Source: Isoetes taiwanensis (Eukaryota; Streptophyta; Lycopodiopsida; Isoetales; Isoetaceae). Taken from it: a stretch of 64,000 bases of DNA. Each line of letters opens with the position of its first letter. Positions within the stretch are counted from its first letter, which is position 1. The position numbers and the translations under genes are program-made. The DNA lies in assembly GCA_021234155.1 (NCBI GenBank), contig JAJEKV010000025.1, positions 8,898,330 through 8,962,329 of the forward strand, in the 5' to 3' direction. Of this stretch, positions 54,621-64,000 are shown one piece after another. The notes under the pieces are model-generated. The model was given only the letters and a program-made list of their open reading frames with translations, was not told the origin of the DNA and did not search any database.

Positions 54621-56441
54621 GGAAGCCTCGACAATTCCATGAGACCACCCGAGGCACACCCTATTTGTCGCCAGGGATGGTGGCGCGCACTCGAAGTCAG
54701 CTGGGGAGGACGGGAAGCGAGGCCGAAAGGGAGAAGTAGATGGAGCGAGGCAAAGATGTGGTCGGAGAGGGCGTGGGCCGCGAGGGAGCAGGAGTAGGAG
54801 CAGAGAAGGGGGGGCCGGTAGTAGAAGCGTGGCTGTGGCCGCTGGTAGCTCAGGTTGGGGCTGCGGTGGTCTCGGCAGCAGAGCGGTTGTCGGGAAAATG
54901 TGCATCCCGCCGAACCAATCCTGCGGCACCCGCTGGCTTAATGCCTCGACCACGACAAGCTCCCCGCCTCGCGTGCCTCTGGGGCCGCGACGGGTGTGAG
55001 GTCCCGGCCCACGCATGAGGGATGTCCCCTTCAACATCCCGCCCCGGGCGCAATATGGCATCACGCACTGCATCCGCAACCGTGAATATGACAATGCGGT
55101 CCACGGCCAAAGGCCGAGCCCCATGCCGGCCGCCGAGAAATGTGAACTGCCCGGGAATGTCATCCGATCGAGAATGTGTGTTTGGATGTTGGGGTGAGAC
55201 TCTCCCCGCTGTTTCGGGCATGCCTCGAACTACCCAGATTGTGGCCTCTCCGCCGCTCCCCGGAGTTCCGCTGCCTTGGCGGGTCCAAGGTGGGCAAGGC
55301 CGGGTCCCTCTTTGGGGGTGGTGGTGGTGGCTGGGATGGCGTGGAGTGACTGGAGTGTGGCCGGGATGGCGTGGGAGTGGCCGGAGAGCCGGGCGGCGGT
55401 CTTGAGGCGTGTTGCCCGGCGTGGTGGAAATTTGTGGCGGGATAGCGGTCACGAGGCAGCGTTTCGTCCACAATGAAGTGGGAGCCGCGGCTCTTGCGGC
55501 AAAGCTGGCTGCTTGGCCAACTCACACTGCCGCTTCTTCTGCGGTGACTATATGAACCTCGGTAAGGAGACCACGGCTCTGTCACGGCGTGGATGGTTGC
55601 CTTAACCTCACGGGCTCAGGGCTCTGGCGAGTGGCGGGCGTGCTCGAGCCCGGCCTACCGCAGGCGTCGAGGGCCGGGCTTGCTGTTCCGATCTTACTCT
55701 GAAGATCCTGAAGCTGTGTCTGGCTGTCTGCAAGAGCAGCCTGTGCTCCCCGTGCCATGGTGGTGGCTGCCTCTACCTCTGGTGGGGTGCGGTGGCGATG
55801 TCTCTGCATTCTTGGCGCTCCCTCTCTGTGTCATGGTGTCGAGTGATGAACCACGAGTCTGGCGGGCCGCGTAATCGGCGACCTCCTGCGCCCTGCTGCT
55901 TGCCGCCGAAGTGTGCAAGGCCAAGGCCATCTTCCACATGCGCGGCGGCGGGTCTCCAAGCTTTGTGATAACTGGTTCTTCGACCCGATTTGCCTTTTGA
56001 GCACATGGGATGCCGAGGACTCCATCTCCATCGCCATGCCGGCCCAAAGGGCACCTTTGTTAGCCTCAACACGAGCACTATTAGCCTCCATTCCCGCTTT
56101 TGGCGTGGCTCCAATTCTCTGCCGAGGCGGGAGTTCCTATGTGGTGCGAGCAATTAATCCCCTTCCTACTGGGCCGGCCTCGGGAGGGGGCCTTAGCCTT
56201 AGCCCGAGCCTCCTTCTTCATGGAGGATGACTCTCCCTGTCCATGATGGCTGATCGGGGCCGTTTGTGTGGGCGGGCCCTCGCCTTAGGTTTCCCAGGCG
56301 GCCCATCTTCGTGGCCATGACTCCCAAAGTTTGAGGGGTCTCTGGCTGCGGAAAGGGTGCCTAGAATTGAATTTGGGGACTCAAGAACGCGGGCAGAGCA
56401 CCTTTTGGGCTAAGGGAGGGGCAAAGGGAGGCAAGGTCCCT

Positions 56442-56466
56442 CCCCCAAAAAAAAAAAAAAAAAAAA
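56442..56466. repeat. Poly(A) run
   Basis: About 21 A after CCCTCCCCC. It marks the boundary between the GC-rich LINE and AT-rich DNA. Since the LINE reads on the other strand, this is not its tail. Confidence 0.8.
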
Positions 56467-56480
56467 GTATTAATTATTAA

Positions 56481-56520
56481 CTAGTAAACGTGTGCCCGGC
56501 GTTGCCGGGCTAATGTCTTG
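56481..56520 (-). mobile_element. Helitron 3' terminus
   Basis: On the minus strand the sequence reads GCCCGGC-AAC-GCCGGGC, a perfect 7-bp-stem hairpin (56494-56510), then ACACGTTTA and CTAG (56481-56484), followed by host T. A short GC hairpin 8-12 bases before a terminal CTRR, with insertion between A and T, is diagnostic for Helitrons. The element body extends to higher coordinates; its 5' TC end was not located. A degraded relative is at 25752-25815. Confidence 0.75.
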
Positions 56521-58372
56521 GCATGTATTTTTACCATAATGCACAAAGACCTACCATAATGCTATGGCAATGAGCACATTTCAATGATGAGAGAACTTAA
56601 ACAATGTAATGAAAAGGTCAGATGTTCAAACTCATACATCTTTCTGGTATAAGCAGGAGATTGGTATATCAAGAGAAATCATCCTAAAACAACTTATAAT
56701 AGGTCGAAGAAAAGAAGGGAATTGAAGAGCTCAAAATATCAGACGTTTTATATAGATCTGCACATACAGGAAGCCTGCACATGTTTCACATATAGTCAAC
56801 AATTTGCAAAGAGAACCATGTAATTAAATATACGTGCATAGAACAGAAAGCAAGCTAACATCCAGAGCTCAAACGAATGAGGAAGGGCAGATGTATTAGC
56901 ATGGCAAGAAACCTAAGTAATCTTTTAACACCAATAGCAACTCCCCTTTCCTACTCCATTACATGCATTTATGAGAACCTCTGATAATAGTTTTGTTAAA
57001 ACACCACAATAGTTTTAACACATAAAGCAGTTTTAACACAAACATTCTATAATTGCAAAGGTGCACGTTATCTAACATGTCCAAAGGCATTCATATTCAA
57101 TAATGAAAAAGAACATTATACCTCACACTAATTCCTGTGCAAACTCCTTTGTGAAGCTCTAGTACATAAAATAGATCCACCCTATCAAACAAAGATACGT
57201 AGAAGTTGCAGCTGCAATTTTCAGAAAAAATCTAGCTGCAACTTTCTGATCATCACCGTTTGTCAGGCTTGTATATCTTCCATGGATAACATGCATCATT
57301 TGGTTGCCAGTATATTGGCAAAGCTTGAAACATGAATGAGTGGGAACCATCAAAGCACTACAAATGCCCATATTCAGAAGCTCTAAGAATTTGAACACAA
57401 TTCTGCCCATACTCGTTATGTTTTTTTCTAACTTGTTATATTAATAAAGATGATCCAACGTCAAAGAAGAAAGACATAAATGGTAAATGGTGAAGAATGG
57501 ATATGCAGTTGTCAATCTAGACTTGAGAACCAGAGAGAAGGGAAATGAAAGAGGAAATAGAACCCTTAAGCCTCGAGCATTGGAGCAATCTGAAAAATGA
57601 AGTGGCCTCCCAAGTTTGCAAGGCAGCCTGTTTGGCCTAAACTCCTGCAAGTGCACAAAAAAAAAGCATATAGACATCTTAGTTTAAACTTGAGAATGTT
57701 GCATGTATGATCTAAATTCTCTACAAAGAACCATCATTTAAAATCTTGATTATAGAATCAAGGAGTAAGGTAGACAGAGTAAGTGCATCATTTTTTATAT
57801 TGTTGTAGGCCTGTCAATTTGCACCCTGCCCTTAATGCCCTTACTGCAGCCCTTGAAATTACAAACAATGAAACAAATAACTTCGAAATATTCTAATGCC
57901 TGATAAAGAAAGAGCATATACGACTGCAATATAGCATCAACAAACACTCACTCTGATGATTGATATAAAAGACTGAGAATACGAATGTTACCTCTACCAT
58001 GTTGCCATATGTGTCATGTGGTCTTAAAAGACGTTATTGCACTATCTAGCCAAATTCACTGAAGCATTGAAGTATAGGATCAGAGATACATAACCAGAGA
58101 TACATAACCAGTTTCAATAAATAAATACATGTACATTCAATAAACACCAAAATGAATAATCTGTGCTCAATAAACAGCTTCAAACTCAAACAACCCCTTT
58201 CTTTAGATGATAGGACCCATACAGCACAGATAAAATCCTAAGGACATCATTTTGAAAATCACCAAGTGAAAAAAATGGATTCAAATAGAATACAGTCGTT
58301 GTGCCTGACCTTTTGAAATCAAAGCTGTACACATCCATTTACATCATAATTATGAGCAAACAGCTCTGCATG
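56521..58372. other. Probable Helitron interior and intergenic DNA, no gene named
   Basis: No Rep/helicase coding sequence was seen. Open minus-strand segments at 57159-57410 and around 57600-57660 (the latter after a good acceptor, GTGCACTTGCAG, with EFRPNRLPCKLGRPLHFS) have no recognised family and may belong to an unrecognised gene. Confidence 0.35.
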
Positions 58373-59193
58373 TTAAAGGTAGTAAGCAAGAACCTCATTG
58401 TTATAGTACAAACGACGCATTAGAAAGGACTTGGTTGGAATGAAGTTTGCAGCACCTCTCAGATTCTTGACCCTCAATAGCACCTGCCTGCAATTGGAAA
58501 AAGTTATCTTAGCGCATAAATCAAAGGAGTAACAGAATAAGTTTACTAAGTAATGCTACAACTTTACAATCTTTCTGAATTTCACCTTACCTGCAAATCC
58601 ACTACTAAACACAGACGAAGTTGCTTGTGGAGCTTAAAAAAGAATCAAATGTTTCGCTTGCAATGACCCAAATGTTTCAAAGCATAGCTGAACAAACCTG
58701 CATAATGTGCTCCTTAACCAAATCTGAGCATATAGGTGTCTTCAAATTTTGTTCTGATCGTTGCCACTGTAATTATAGTGTAAATATGGTTTCACTATAA
58801 AATGGTAATTCAGCGAACAATTTATTCTAACAAACATGATAAATGCATTAAAAGCCTATGCTGGAAATAAATTAAATGCTACATACCTGGTTTTGCCACT
58901 TCAATCCTTAAAACAGAAAAATAATCTTTGCATTAGTTAGCGGCATATATTTTGCGAATGCGAAAAATCAAACTAAGTTGCAACCCTGAGCGTGACAGCT
59001 ATGCCATTGAGGAATCAATCATGTGTTTGAGTAAACATTTACAACAAATATTAAGCATGAACCCTAAGCGTGACAGCTCTGCCGTGGGTTAAGGGATCAC
59101 CTGCTTGCTGCCGAATTCCAAGCAGAGCAGTTAGACAAAACCTCCAGAATTCATGGCTCGCACTCCCAAGGCCCTTCGTTTAAGAACAGCAAA
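58373..59193 (-). CDS. Candidate spliced gene, five exons, product unknown
   Basis: Minus-strand exons: 59142-59193 (FAVLKRRALGVRAMNSG), 58887-58906 (a 20-base microexon, GLKWQNQ), 58698-58766 (WQRSEQNLKTPICSDLVKEH), 58591-58632 (LHKQLRLCLVVDLQ) and 58373-58483 (VLLRVKNLRGAANFIPTKSF ... ending AYYL, then TAA). Every boundary has GT/AG, and all four phases agree, which is unlikely by chance over five short exons, although the first donor (GTTTTG) is weak and the last acceptor has an alternative 4 bases upstream. The N-terminal part is missing; further exons should lie above 59200 (for example an open VDIRCGIAIDGCEDMLKDGL after an acceptor at about 59450), but phases did not join. The protein part is basic and helical. 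I cannot name a family. Confidence 0.4.
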
Positions 59194-60679
59194 CTGTTCA
59201 AGAAAGCAATTATTTTAATATTTAAAGTAAAAATTTAAAAGGAGCTTTAGCCACCTCTACGTTTGTGATTGCAAGTGCAAAAGCTGCCCCAATTCAAACT
59301 CTGCAAAATGCCTGCACAGCACAGAATCTTAAAGTCAGCAACGATATTTGCAAATACTCTCCTTTCTGCTCATAGATTCTAGTGGACCAATCCATCTTTC
59401 AACATATCCTCACAGCCATCAATAGCTATACCACATCTAATGTCCACCTGCATCCAGCAAATTAAAATCATAATTATGAACATGGGTTTTAAAAATCCTG
59501 CTCAAAAGTTCTAGAATATCTAGAATATAACCCAACAATGAGGTAGAGTGATATTCTTAGGAATCAAGTACTCCAACTGATTCATTTCCTGAATACAATG
59601 GACAATCTAAAATGCCAGGATTTTGTACAATATTAAAATTTATATAGGGAGAAAACTATTAGACTAATGTCTATATAACTCGCCTTATGTTCATACACCA
59701 AAGAAAAAGGGGGCCGAAAACCATGAGATGCCCAAAGAGCAAATTCTGAGATGCCTAAAGAGCAAAGAATCTGAATAATCTGCCTTTGTGCTTGAGAGAT
59801 ATACTGCATATGCCTATGTTAACTTTTTGAATCTTCAGCCATAAATATTGCTTGATCCATTAGACATATACCAGAGGGAAAAATAAAAAATCGGATCCAA
59901 ACTTGGATGACATTTCAGCAATAACAGTAACAGAAATGCAATGAACTTTCATAAAACCAATCAGCCTTGAAGAACAGCAATGGCTCCTTAAACAACCTAT
60001 ATACTCTTTCAACATGTGGACTGTCAATTTCAATGAAAGAGATATGTTTACTAACCATATATGTCTAACACATGGCCAAATCATGCGCGAGAAAAGCCCA
60101 ACACACTACTTTGACAAAATGTCATTTTGAATGCCAATGTCTTCAAAAACAACCATGATGCTGATCTTTTTATAAACATCTCCAGAAATCGGTCTACTTC
60201 AAAGCAAGACATTGTTCAAATATATAATCTTTCCACGTTGAGATATTCATCTTCCTTCTATAAAAAACAAAAAATAAACGTGTCAGAATTTGCCCCATTT
60301 TCAAAGAAGCATCGTGAAGTAAAAATATCTTTCTAGCAACATGTATTTCTTTAAGTCTGGGATTATTAAAGAATGCATGTTGGTTGGATTTGCAGCATTA
60401 AACAAATAGTTGTCAATGATAGTATACCTTCTATCTAAGATGTAGATTGCAGAATGCTATTCAATGTATATCTTTTTCTAATAAGCAACATATGTTTCAC
60501 ATTAGTCAAAATAGCATCAATGGTGCTTGAGAATACAGATCTGAAGCATGCAATTGTTGTTGTGAATGTGTATGAGGTCATCCTCCTCCGTAACAGTTGA
60601 TATACATTTTTTCCAATTGCATTAAGATCAACACAAATGAAAGCACATAGGAAGTCTTTTCCTACAATGAAGTCCGGTT
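59194..60679. other. No gene named; possible upstream exons of the 58.4-59.2 kb gene
   Basis: Contains the acceptor-led open segment near 59390-59450 (minus) noted above. CCCTAAGCGTGACAGCTCTG at about 59063 and its relative CCCTGAGCGTGACAGCTATG at 58983 form a small direct repeat. Otherwise AT-rich with no recognised features. Confidence 0.35.
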
Positions 60680-60967
60680 TTGTTCATGAGGCATTTTGTT
60701 TGTGAGAATCAAACTGCTGATGAAGCAAATCCCAAGAGGAGGATTGGAAAAAGAAACATTTCTTTTTATAATAGAAGGTTCGTAGTTGAAGATCCACACT
60801 ACGAAGATCCAGTATCTACTCTTCTGTTAAAAGCCCCTCTTGTGGAACATAAACCTTGTCATTGTCTGATCTGTATATCTCCAGCACAAGGCACAGTTTC
60901 TTGGATAAAGAAGGTGGCCCAAAATAGAAAATCCATATATATCAATCGACATCATCATCAGGCTTGA
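60680..60967 (+). CDS. Unidentified 95-residue frame
   Basis: It reads from MFMRHFVCENQTADEANPKR through RRIGKRNISFYNRRFVVEDP and KAPLVEHKPCHCLICISPAQ. Composition is protein-like, but no family, splice partner or neighbour supports it. It may be a gene or element remnant. Confidence 0.2.
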   Translation: MFMRHFVCENQTADEANPKRRIGKRNISFYNRRFVVEDPHYEDPVSTLLLKAPLVEHKPCHCLICISPAQGTVSWIKKVAQNRKSIYINRHHHQA

Positions 60968-61284
60968 AACTTGGCCTATTTTTTTATTGGGGCTAATTTC
61001 CAGCTAGTCTAGAAAATACTTTATTCCAATTGGGCCTCACGAAGCAGGTCCTGGCCTGCAGATTATTGTGTTATCGCTTGCATGTTACAATCAGGTTGAA
61101 AGAAAGAACACCCTTAAACAATGTCCACACCACTCTTCGCATGCTAAAGTGCTTTTATCAAAAAAATTAAGATCGAACTTATATACCTGCTTCTTCATGC
61201 CTTTCATGCACACTAGTTAAGTAGTGTGCATCTCAATAGTGGAATTAACTGCTCGTAATCTATATACATTATTTGTGACTTCTA

Positions 61285-61579
61285 TCACTTTCTGGTCTGC
61301 TTTGCAATTTCATTCATAACTCCTTTAAACCAATCAAATGGTCCCTGTTCCCTTGTAAGAATAAGTATTTGTAGGAAAATGCTTGGTGTAATGGAACAAC
61401 GGTCTAAGCCTTCAATTAAAAAAAAAAAGTAATGGAACAACGGTATGATTGACCATGTCTTTGAAGGTGCTAATAAAAGGTATTGCACTAATTCCAAGCC
61501 CAATAAGCAGACGGATATCATATCTACTGAAGTCCTGTGCTGCAGCTCCATAAGGCCCATCTATTAACAGCCCGAATAT
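61285..61579 (-). pseudogene. RBOH (NADPH oxidase) C-terminal exons, remnant
   Basis: Exon one (about 61447-61579, after acceptor GTATTGCAG) reads [20 protein letters not shown] then [23 protein letters not shown] proteins have [38 protein letters not shown] in the NADPH-binding lobe. The second exon (61285-61351, after acceptor TCTTACAAG) reads EQGPFDWFKGVMNEIAK, another RBOH signature. In the intact family the Gly-Ala-Thr-Pro loop binds pyridine nucleotide; here it is GISAIP. The frame then breaks (ADQKVIE follows only with a shift) and stops. No FAD or transmembrane exons were found. RBOHs make apoplastic superoxide at the plasma membrane; this copy is dead. A tiny retroposon interrupts the intron. 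Confidence 0.85.
61389..61444 (+). mobile_element. 26-bp retroposon insertion with 15-bp target duplication
   Basis: TAATGGAACAACGGT occurs at 61389-61403 and 61430-61444. Between them lie only CTAAGCCTTCAATT and a run of 11 A plus G. The long duplication and poly(A) are hallmarks of L1-type target-primed insertion, extremely 5'-truncated. Confidence 0.75.
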
Positions 61580-62194
61580 CTGCAATACGAACAGACATGG
61601 CATAAATTAATGAAGAATCTGAAATATTATAGGTCACGTGAGCCAACATGAAATACCTTGCGTCAATTACTGATGACGTTTAGGTTGGATCTTCAATGGT
61701 CCGCTAGATTGGCATTCATCTTGGATATTTTGTGCAGATGTGAAATATCTAACATTATATAAAACTTTAACCTCAGTAAAGGCCTTTATCACTCTCTTAT
61801 CCAGTCACCAAAGCATGGACATGAATCTTGAGATTCTCATCTCAAGGTGCTGAGGTGATAGAAAAACATAGTATCGTAAAAGAGCTTTCCAGAACCTCTG
61901 GTTATCGCTGGATTCCAAAAGTGGATCCACTTTTCCTTATGCCGCTGCTTCTCTTACCTGCAAACAGGATTTTGCAATGCCAGACATAAGATTAGGGAAA
62001 CTTAAACCTTGAACGAAGACTAAGCAATGCTTCCAATTGACCTTGATAGCAAAATCTGAAATCGTGACTTTAGAAAAACGACCGGCAATGTGGCTCCAAA
62101 TTGGTCTCGTTTTGATCCTCCAAACTGCATGTTGGGCATATTTCAAAATGAGGAACCGTGTTGCCATGCCCATTCTGACAGTGACGCCCGTTTA
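61580..62194. other. No gene recognised
   Basis: Expected upstream RBOH exons were not found here. A minus-strand frame at 61937-62173 may continue the PPR remnant but shows no clear motif. Confidence 0.4.
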
Positions 62195-62790
62195 ACATTC
62201 CATGCAACCGTATCCTGTTGGTCAAATCTTAGCTGGGCATCTACAGAACTACCATACTTGCCATAGATATTGATAAGAGCTGTAGCCACAGCCCGGCTCC
62301 TTTCCAATCCGCAACTTGCAATTTGCCAATAAATTTTGCCTGTCTTCTTGCAGCATTACAAAATCTACATAGGCATTAAGGACACTGACAAATGCTACTT
62401 GATCCAGTACCAAATTTTTGTATTGCATATCTTGAAATAACAGAAGAGCTTCTTCACCTTGCTCATTTCTTATGCATGAAGCAATCATGCCAGTCCAAGA
62501 GACGTTACCAGTTCCATTCGTGTGTTTAGTATCCCGAATGCATCCAGCAGGTTACCATACATATCAATTAGGGTGTTTCCTAAATCAAGGATCAGAACCC
62601 ATTTACCAATACGTGTGCATGCATCATCTTGCCTTCCGGTCTTTAGCATAACCATGATTATGTTCCTACAGATTATATCTCTAAAAGAGTGGCTTCCAAC
62701 TGAAGAAGAGCAAACAAATCCTGTGAACCTAAATATTTCAATCTGAATATTCGGAAAGGGAATAAAAACATGCCTCTTCCATATGCACAA
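62195..62790 (-). pseudogene. PPR protein fragment, degraded
   Basis: Minus-strand pieces read RIGKWVLILDLGNTLIDMYG then LLDAFGIL, a frameshift, and MIASCIRNEQGEEALLLFQD then LDQVAFVSVLNAYVDF. These are the GNxLIDMYxKxGxxxDAxxVF and MIxxxxxxGxGEEALxLFxxM...PDxVxFxSVLxA motifs of plant pentatricopeptide repeats (PLS type). Intact members bind organelle RNA for editing or processing. Frameshifts between and inside repeats, and only two to three repeats where a dozen is usual, show a pseudogene. It lies just downstream of the organellar ribosomal protein gene uL14m, probably by chance. Confidence 0.7.
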
Positions 62791-63177
62791 CTAATACAAG
62801 GCATGCATTAAGAAGTCAAATTTTGAAACAAGGATATAGACCAAGCTAACAGATAATACACATAATAATTATGTAGGAGAATGTTAGTTGAAGAAACATG
62901 TCCAGAAATAGGCATGCATACAAATTGCAGGCTAAATTCTGAGAACATATCCAAATGAAATGGATTATAATGGATAGAGATCAAAAACCTCCATGGCCAA
63001 AGACGTGCTCAGAACAGGCTGAAACCAAACAGTCCATGGCGAATAGATGCACCAACTGAAATGGCCAAAAAAGATAAGACCCAAGGAAGCCTCTGATTCA
63101 TAAGTGAAACCAATCTGCAGCTATTAGGTCTTCTTTTCTCTGCCCATTCTGTCCTCCAAAACTCAGAATCTGTTCCC
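62791..63177 (-). other. 3' flank of the uL14m gene
   Basis: AT-rich sequence after the uL14m stop; presumably 3' UTR in its first part. No distinct signal is assigned. Confidence 0.4.
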
Positions 63178-64000
63178 CTACACAACATGCTCTGCCAATG
63201 CCAATACCTTAACCAGTTTTCGTTCGCGTAACTCCGCTGCAACAGGACCAAAAACACGAGTTCCAATTGGTTCCCCCTGCTTATTTATCAGCACAACTGC
63301 ATTCTCCTCGAACTTGATTTGACTTCCATCACTTCTGGGCCTTTGCATTGCTCCACGAACAATGACGCCATAAACGACATCACCCTTCTTTACCTTGTTA
63401 CCATCCTTTGTATCTCCCTTCCTTGTACTTCTTACACGATGAGTAATCTCTTTCACGGATGCAATAATTATATCGCCAATTTTTGCCCCCTTACCCCCAC
63501 CAACAACTTTTATGCACTCCACCCTTTTAGCTCCAGAATTATCAGCCACTTGAAGTTTTGTCTTCAGCTGGATGAATGATCTAGTTTGCTGCGAACAACA
63601 ACCATGACATCCAGAAAAATGTGAAATATTTAAAGAAAAATTAATACTGCACACAAAATTTATAAGCAACTTTCTTAATTGCTGGTTTTAGAGCAGCGTG
63701 AGCACCTAATTTATGCTATCGGCCATTGCAGATACACTAATACAATAATGTTTTCTATGCCTTGTCTTCGTGCTGTAACAAAGCGTAACAGCTAGGTGAC
63801 CTTAAAGCAAAGTGGATGGTTCCAAGGATTTAAAATGCGGGAACTTGATATCTTCATATAACCTTATGGACAACACAACGAAGAAGAAACAACAGGTTCA
63901 TAAATTGGAAGGAAAAAAAAGGCAGGGAAAACCTTACCAGGTATGTGGTGGATTTAAAGGTTACAGGCTCTCCGAAGCCTGCGACGCGAAAGCTTCTGGC
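63178..64000 (-). CDS. Mitochondrial large-subunit ribosomal protein uL14m (HUELLENLOS type), 5' partial
   Basis: Last exon 63178-63588 and preceding exon 63938 to beyond 64000, separated by a 349-bp GT...AG intron (donor CTG|GTAAGG, acceptor TTCGCAG|CAA). Phases agree. The mature part reads [20 protein letters not shown], then [50 protein letters not shown] and [10 protein letters not shown]: the full uL14 fold, which binds 23S-type rRNA at the subunit interface. The order and the FIQL start match nuclear-encoded plant mitochondrial L14 (HUELLENLOS/HLP, needed for ovule development in Arabidopsis). An extra [14 protein letters not shown] segment sits in the loop before KVKKGD, longer than in bacterial L14 and Arabidopsis. 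The first exon part ([20 protein letters not shown]) is presequence-like; its start codon is outside the window. Confidence 0.93.
63589..63937 (-). other. uL14m intron, 349 bp
   Basis: Bounded by GTAAGG at 63937 and GTTCGCAG at 63589. It separates the presequence exon from the mature domain, a common architecture for organellar ribosomal proteins. No repeat inserted. Confidence 0.85.

Larger units (their letters stand above)
51178..56440 (-). mobile_element. LINE-type non-LTR retrotransposon, near full length, decayed
   Basis: A 5.2-kb GC-rich element read on the minus strand. Order: ORF1-like region (about 54850-56330) with coiled-coil heptads; apurinic-type endonuclease (about 53690-54620) with GDFNADGE near 54200 and SDHLPL near 53860; reverse transcriptase (about 52350-53300) with GLQRLANGKA, NYRTIMV, a GLRPRHSTIDHIFT block and GCPLSP in pieces of different frames; a C-terminal domain to about 51700; and a 3' UTR ending ATTGGTCTCCTCGTGGACGA. 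Many frameshifts and stops occur, and the catalytic YADD box (about 52565) is broken after YA, so it cannot move itself. Members replicate by target-primed reverse transcription. GC content and strand use differ sharply from the surroundings. Clade within LINEs not determined. Confidence 0.85.

Noticed and set aside
54318-55163. 281-residue frame as an intact gene
   Set aside because: Only its C-terminal third resembles the LINE endonuclease start; the rest is GC-rich frame read-through inside the decayed LINE.
56442-56466. Poly(A) run as the LINE tail
   Set aside because: The endonuclease and reverse transcriptase read on the minus strand, so the LINE 3' end is at 51178; this run lies at its 5' side.
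1-64000. CRISPR arrays, rRNA genes, riboswitches, bacterial operons
   Set aside because: No regularly spaced short repeats with unique spacers and no conserved RNA was seen; all recognisable genes are plant nuclear genes.

Overview
The window is nuclear DNA of a land plant. Recognisable protein families are plant-type: a mitochondrial uL14 (HUELLENLOS-type) gene, an LRR receptor N-terminus, remnants of a respiratory burst oxidase (RBOH), a PPR protein, an ICE1/SCRM-type bHLH and a CSB/CHR8-type repair helicase, and a retroelement primed by initiator-methionine tRNA. Gene density is very low and repeats of many classes dominate, so I infer a large repeat-rich genome. A seedless plant (fern, lycophyte or bryophyte) would fit, but the sequence does not prove the clade. 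Nothing bacterial, no CRISPR array and no functional tRNA or rRNA gene was seen.

Genes judged likely real: a single-exon Ser/Thr protein kinase (43811-44833, minus); the last exons of mitochondrial ribosomal protein uL14m (63178-64000, minus, running off the window); a five-exon gene for a probably plastid-targeted, charged helical protein (20782-21671, minus); and a candidate set of five exons with matching phases but no recognised family (58373-59193, minus). Gene fragments or pseudogenes: LRR pieces (1055-1468, 24718-25035), ICE/SCRM bHLH exon (29041-29158), CSB-like exons (45545-45705, 46229-46534, 47080-47544), RBOH exons (61285-61579) and a PPR piece (62195-62790).

Layout. 0-8.8 kb: small Tourist-like MITE, LRR fragment, duplicated short repeats. 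8.8-12.3 kb: two blocks of degenerate TTCTAGAA/AGATTCCC-type satellite around GC-rich inserts, with a tRNA-derived SINE head and paired TATA motifs. 12.6-15.4 kb: two copies of a ~780-bp foldback element, the second abutting a hAT-like element with an 8-bp target-site duplication. 17-20.2 kb: SINE-like tails, microsatellites and a ~550-bp palindrome. 20.7-22.9 kb: the plastid-protein gene and a 981-bp PIF/Harbinger-type element just upstream. 24.4-28 kb: decayed Helitron-like repeats around an LRR fragment, then a 1.1-kb element with an 11-bp target duplication. 30.2-35.35 kb: a TATA promoter followed by 5 kb of strand-asymmetric pyrimidine-rich sequence without a credible gene. 36.3-37.2 kb: 430-bp tandem duplication. 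39.5-40.25 kb: three short LTRs with internal segments in opposite orientations. 41.3 kb: CACTA-like element. 42.65 kb: near-perfect hairpin. 43.8-47.5 kb: the kinase and a tandem duplication joining its 5' end to CSB exons. 50.4-56.4 kb: LINE 3' end, long polypurine tract and a nearly full-length but decayed LINE. 56.48 kb: a textbook Helitron 3' terminus. 58-64 kb: unidentified gene, gene remnants and uL14m.

Functional links between the genes are not evident. The strongest shared theme is mobile-element biology: four or more truncated LINE 3' ends share one terminus and are each followed by a different microsatellite, and several gene fragments sit among Helitron- or TIR-element sequences, consistent with transduplication (inference).
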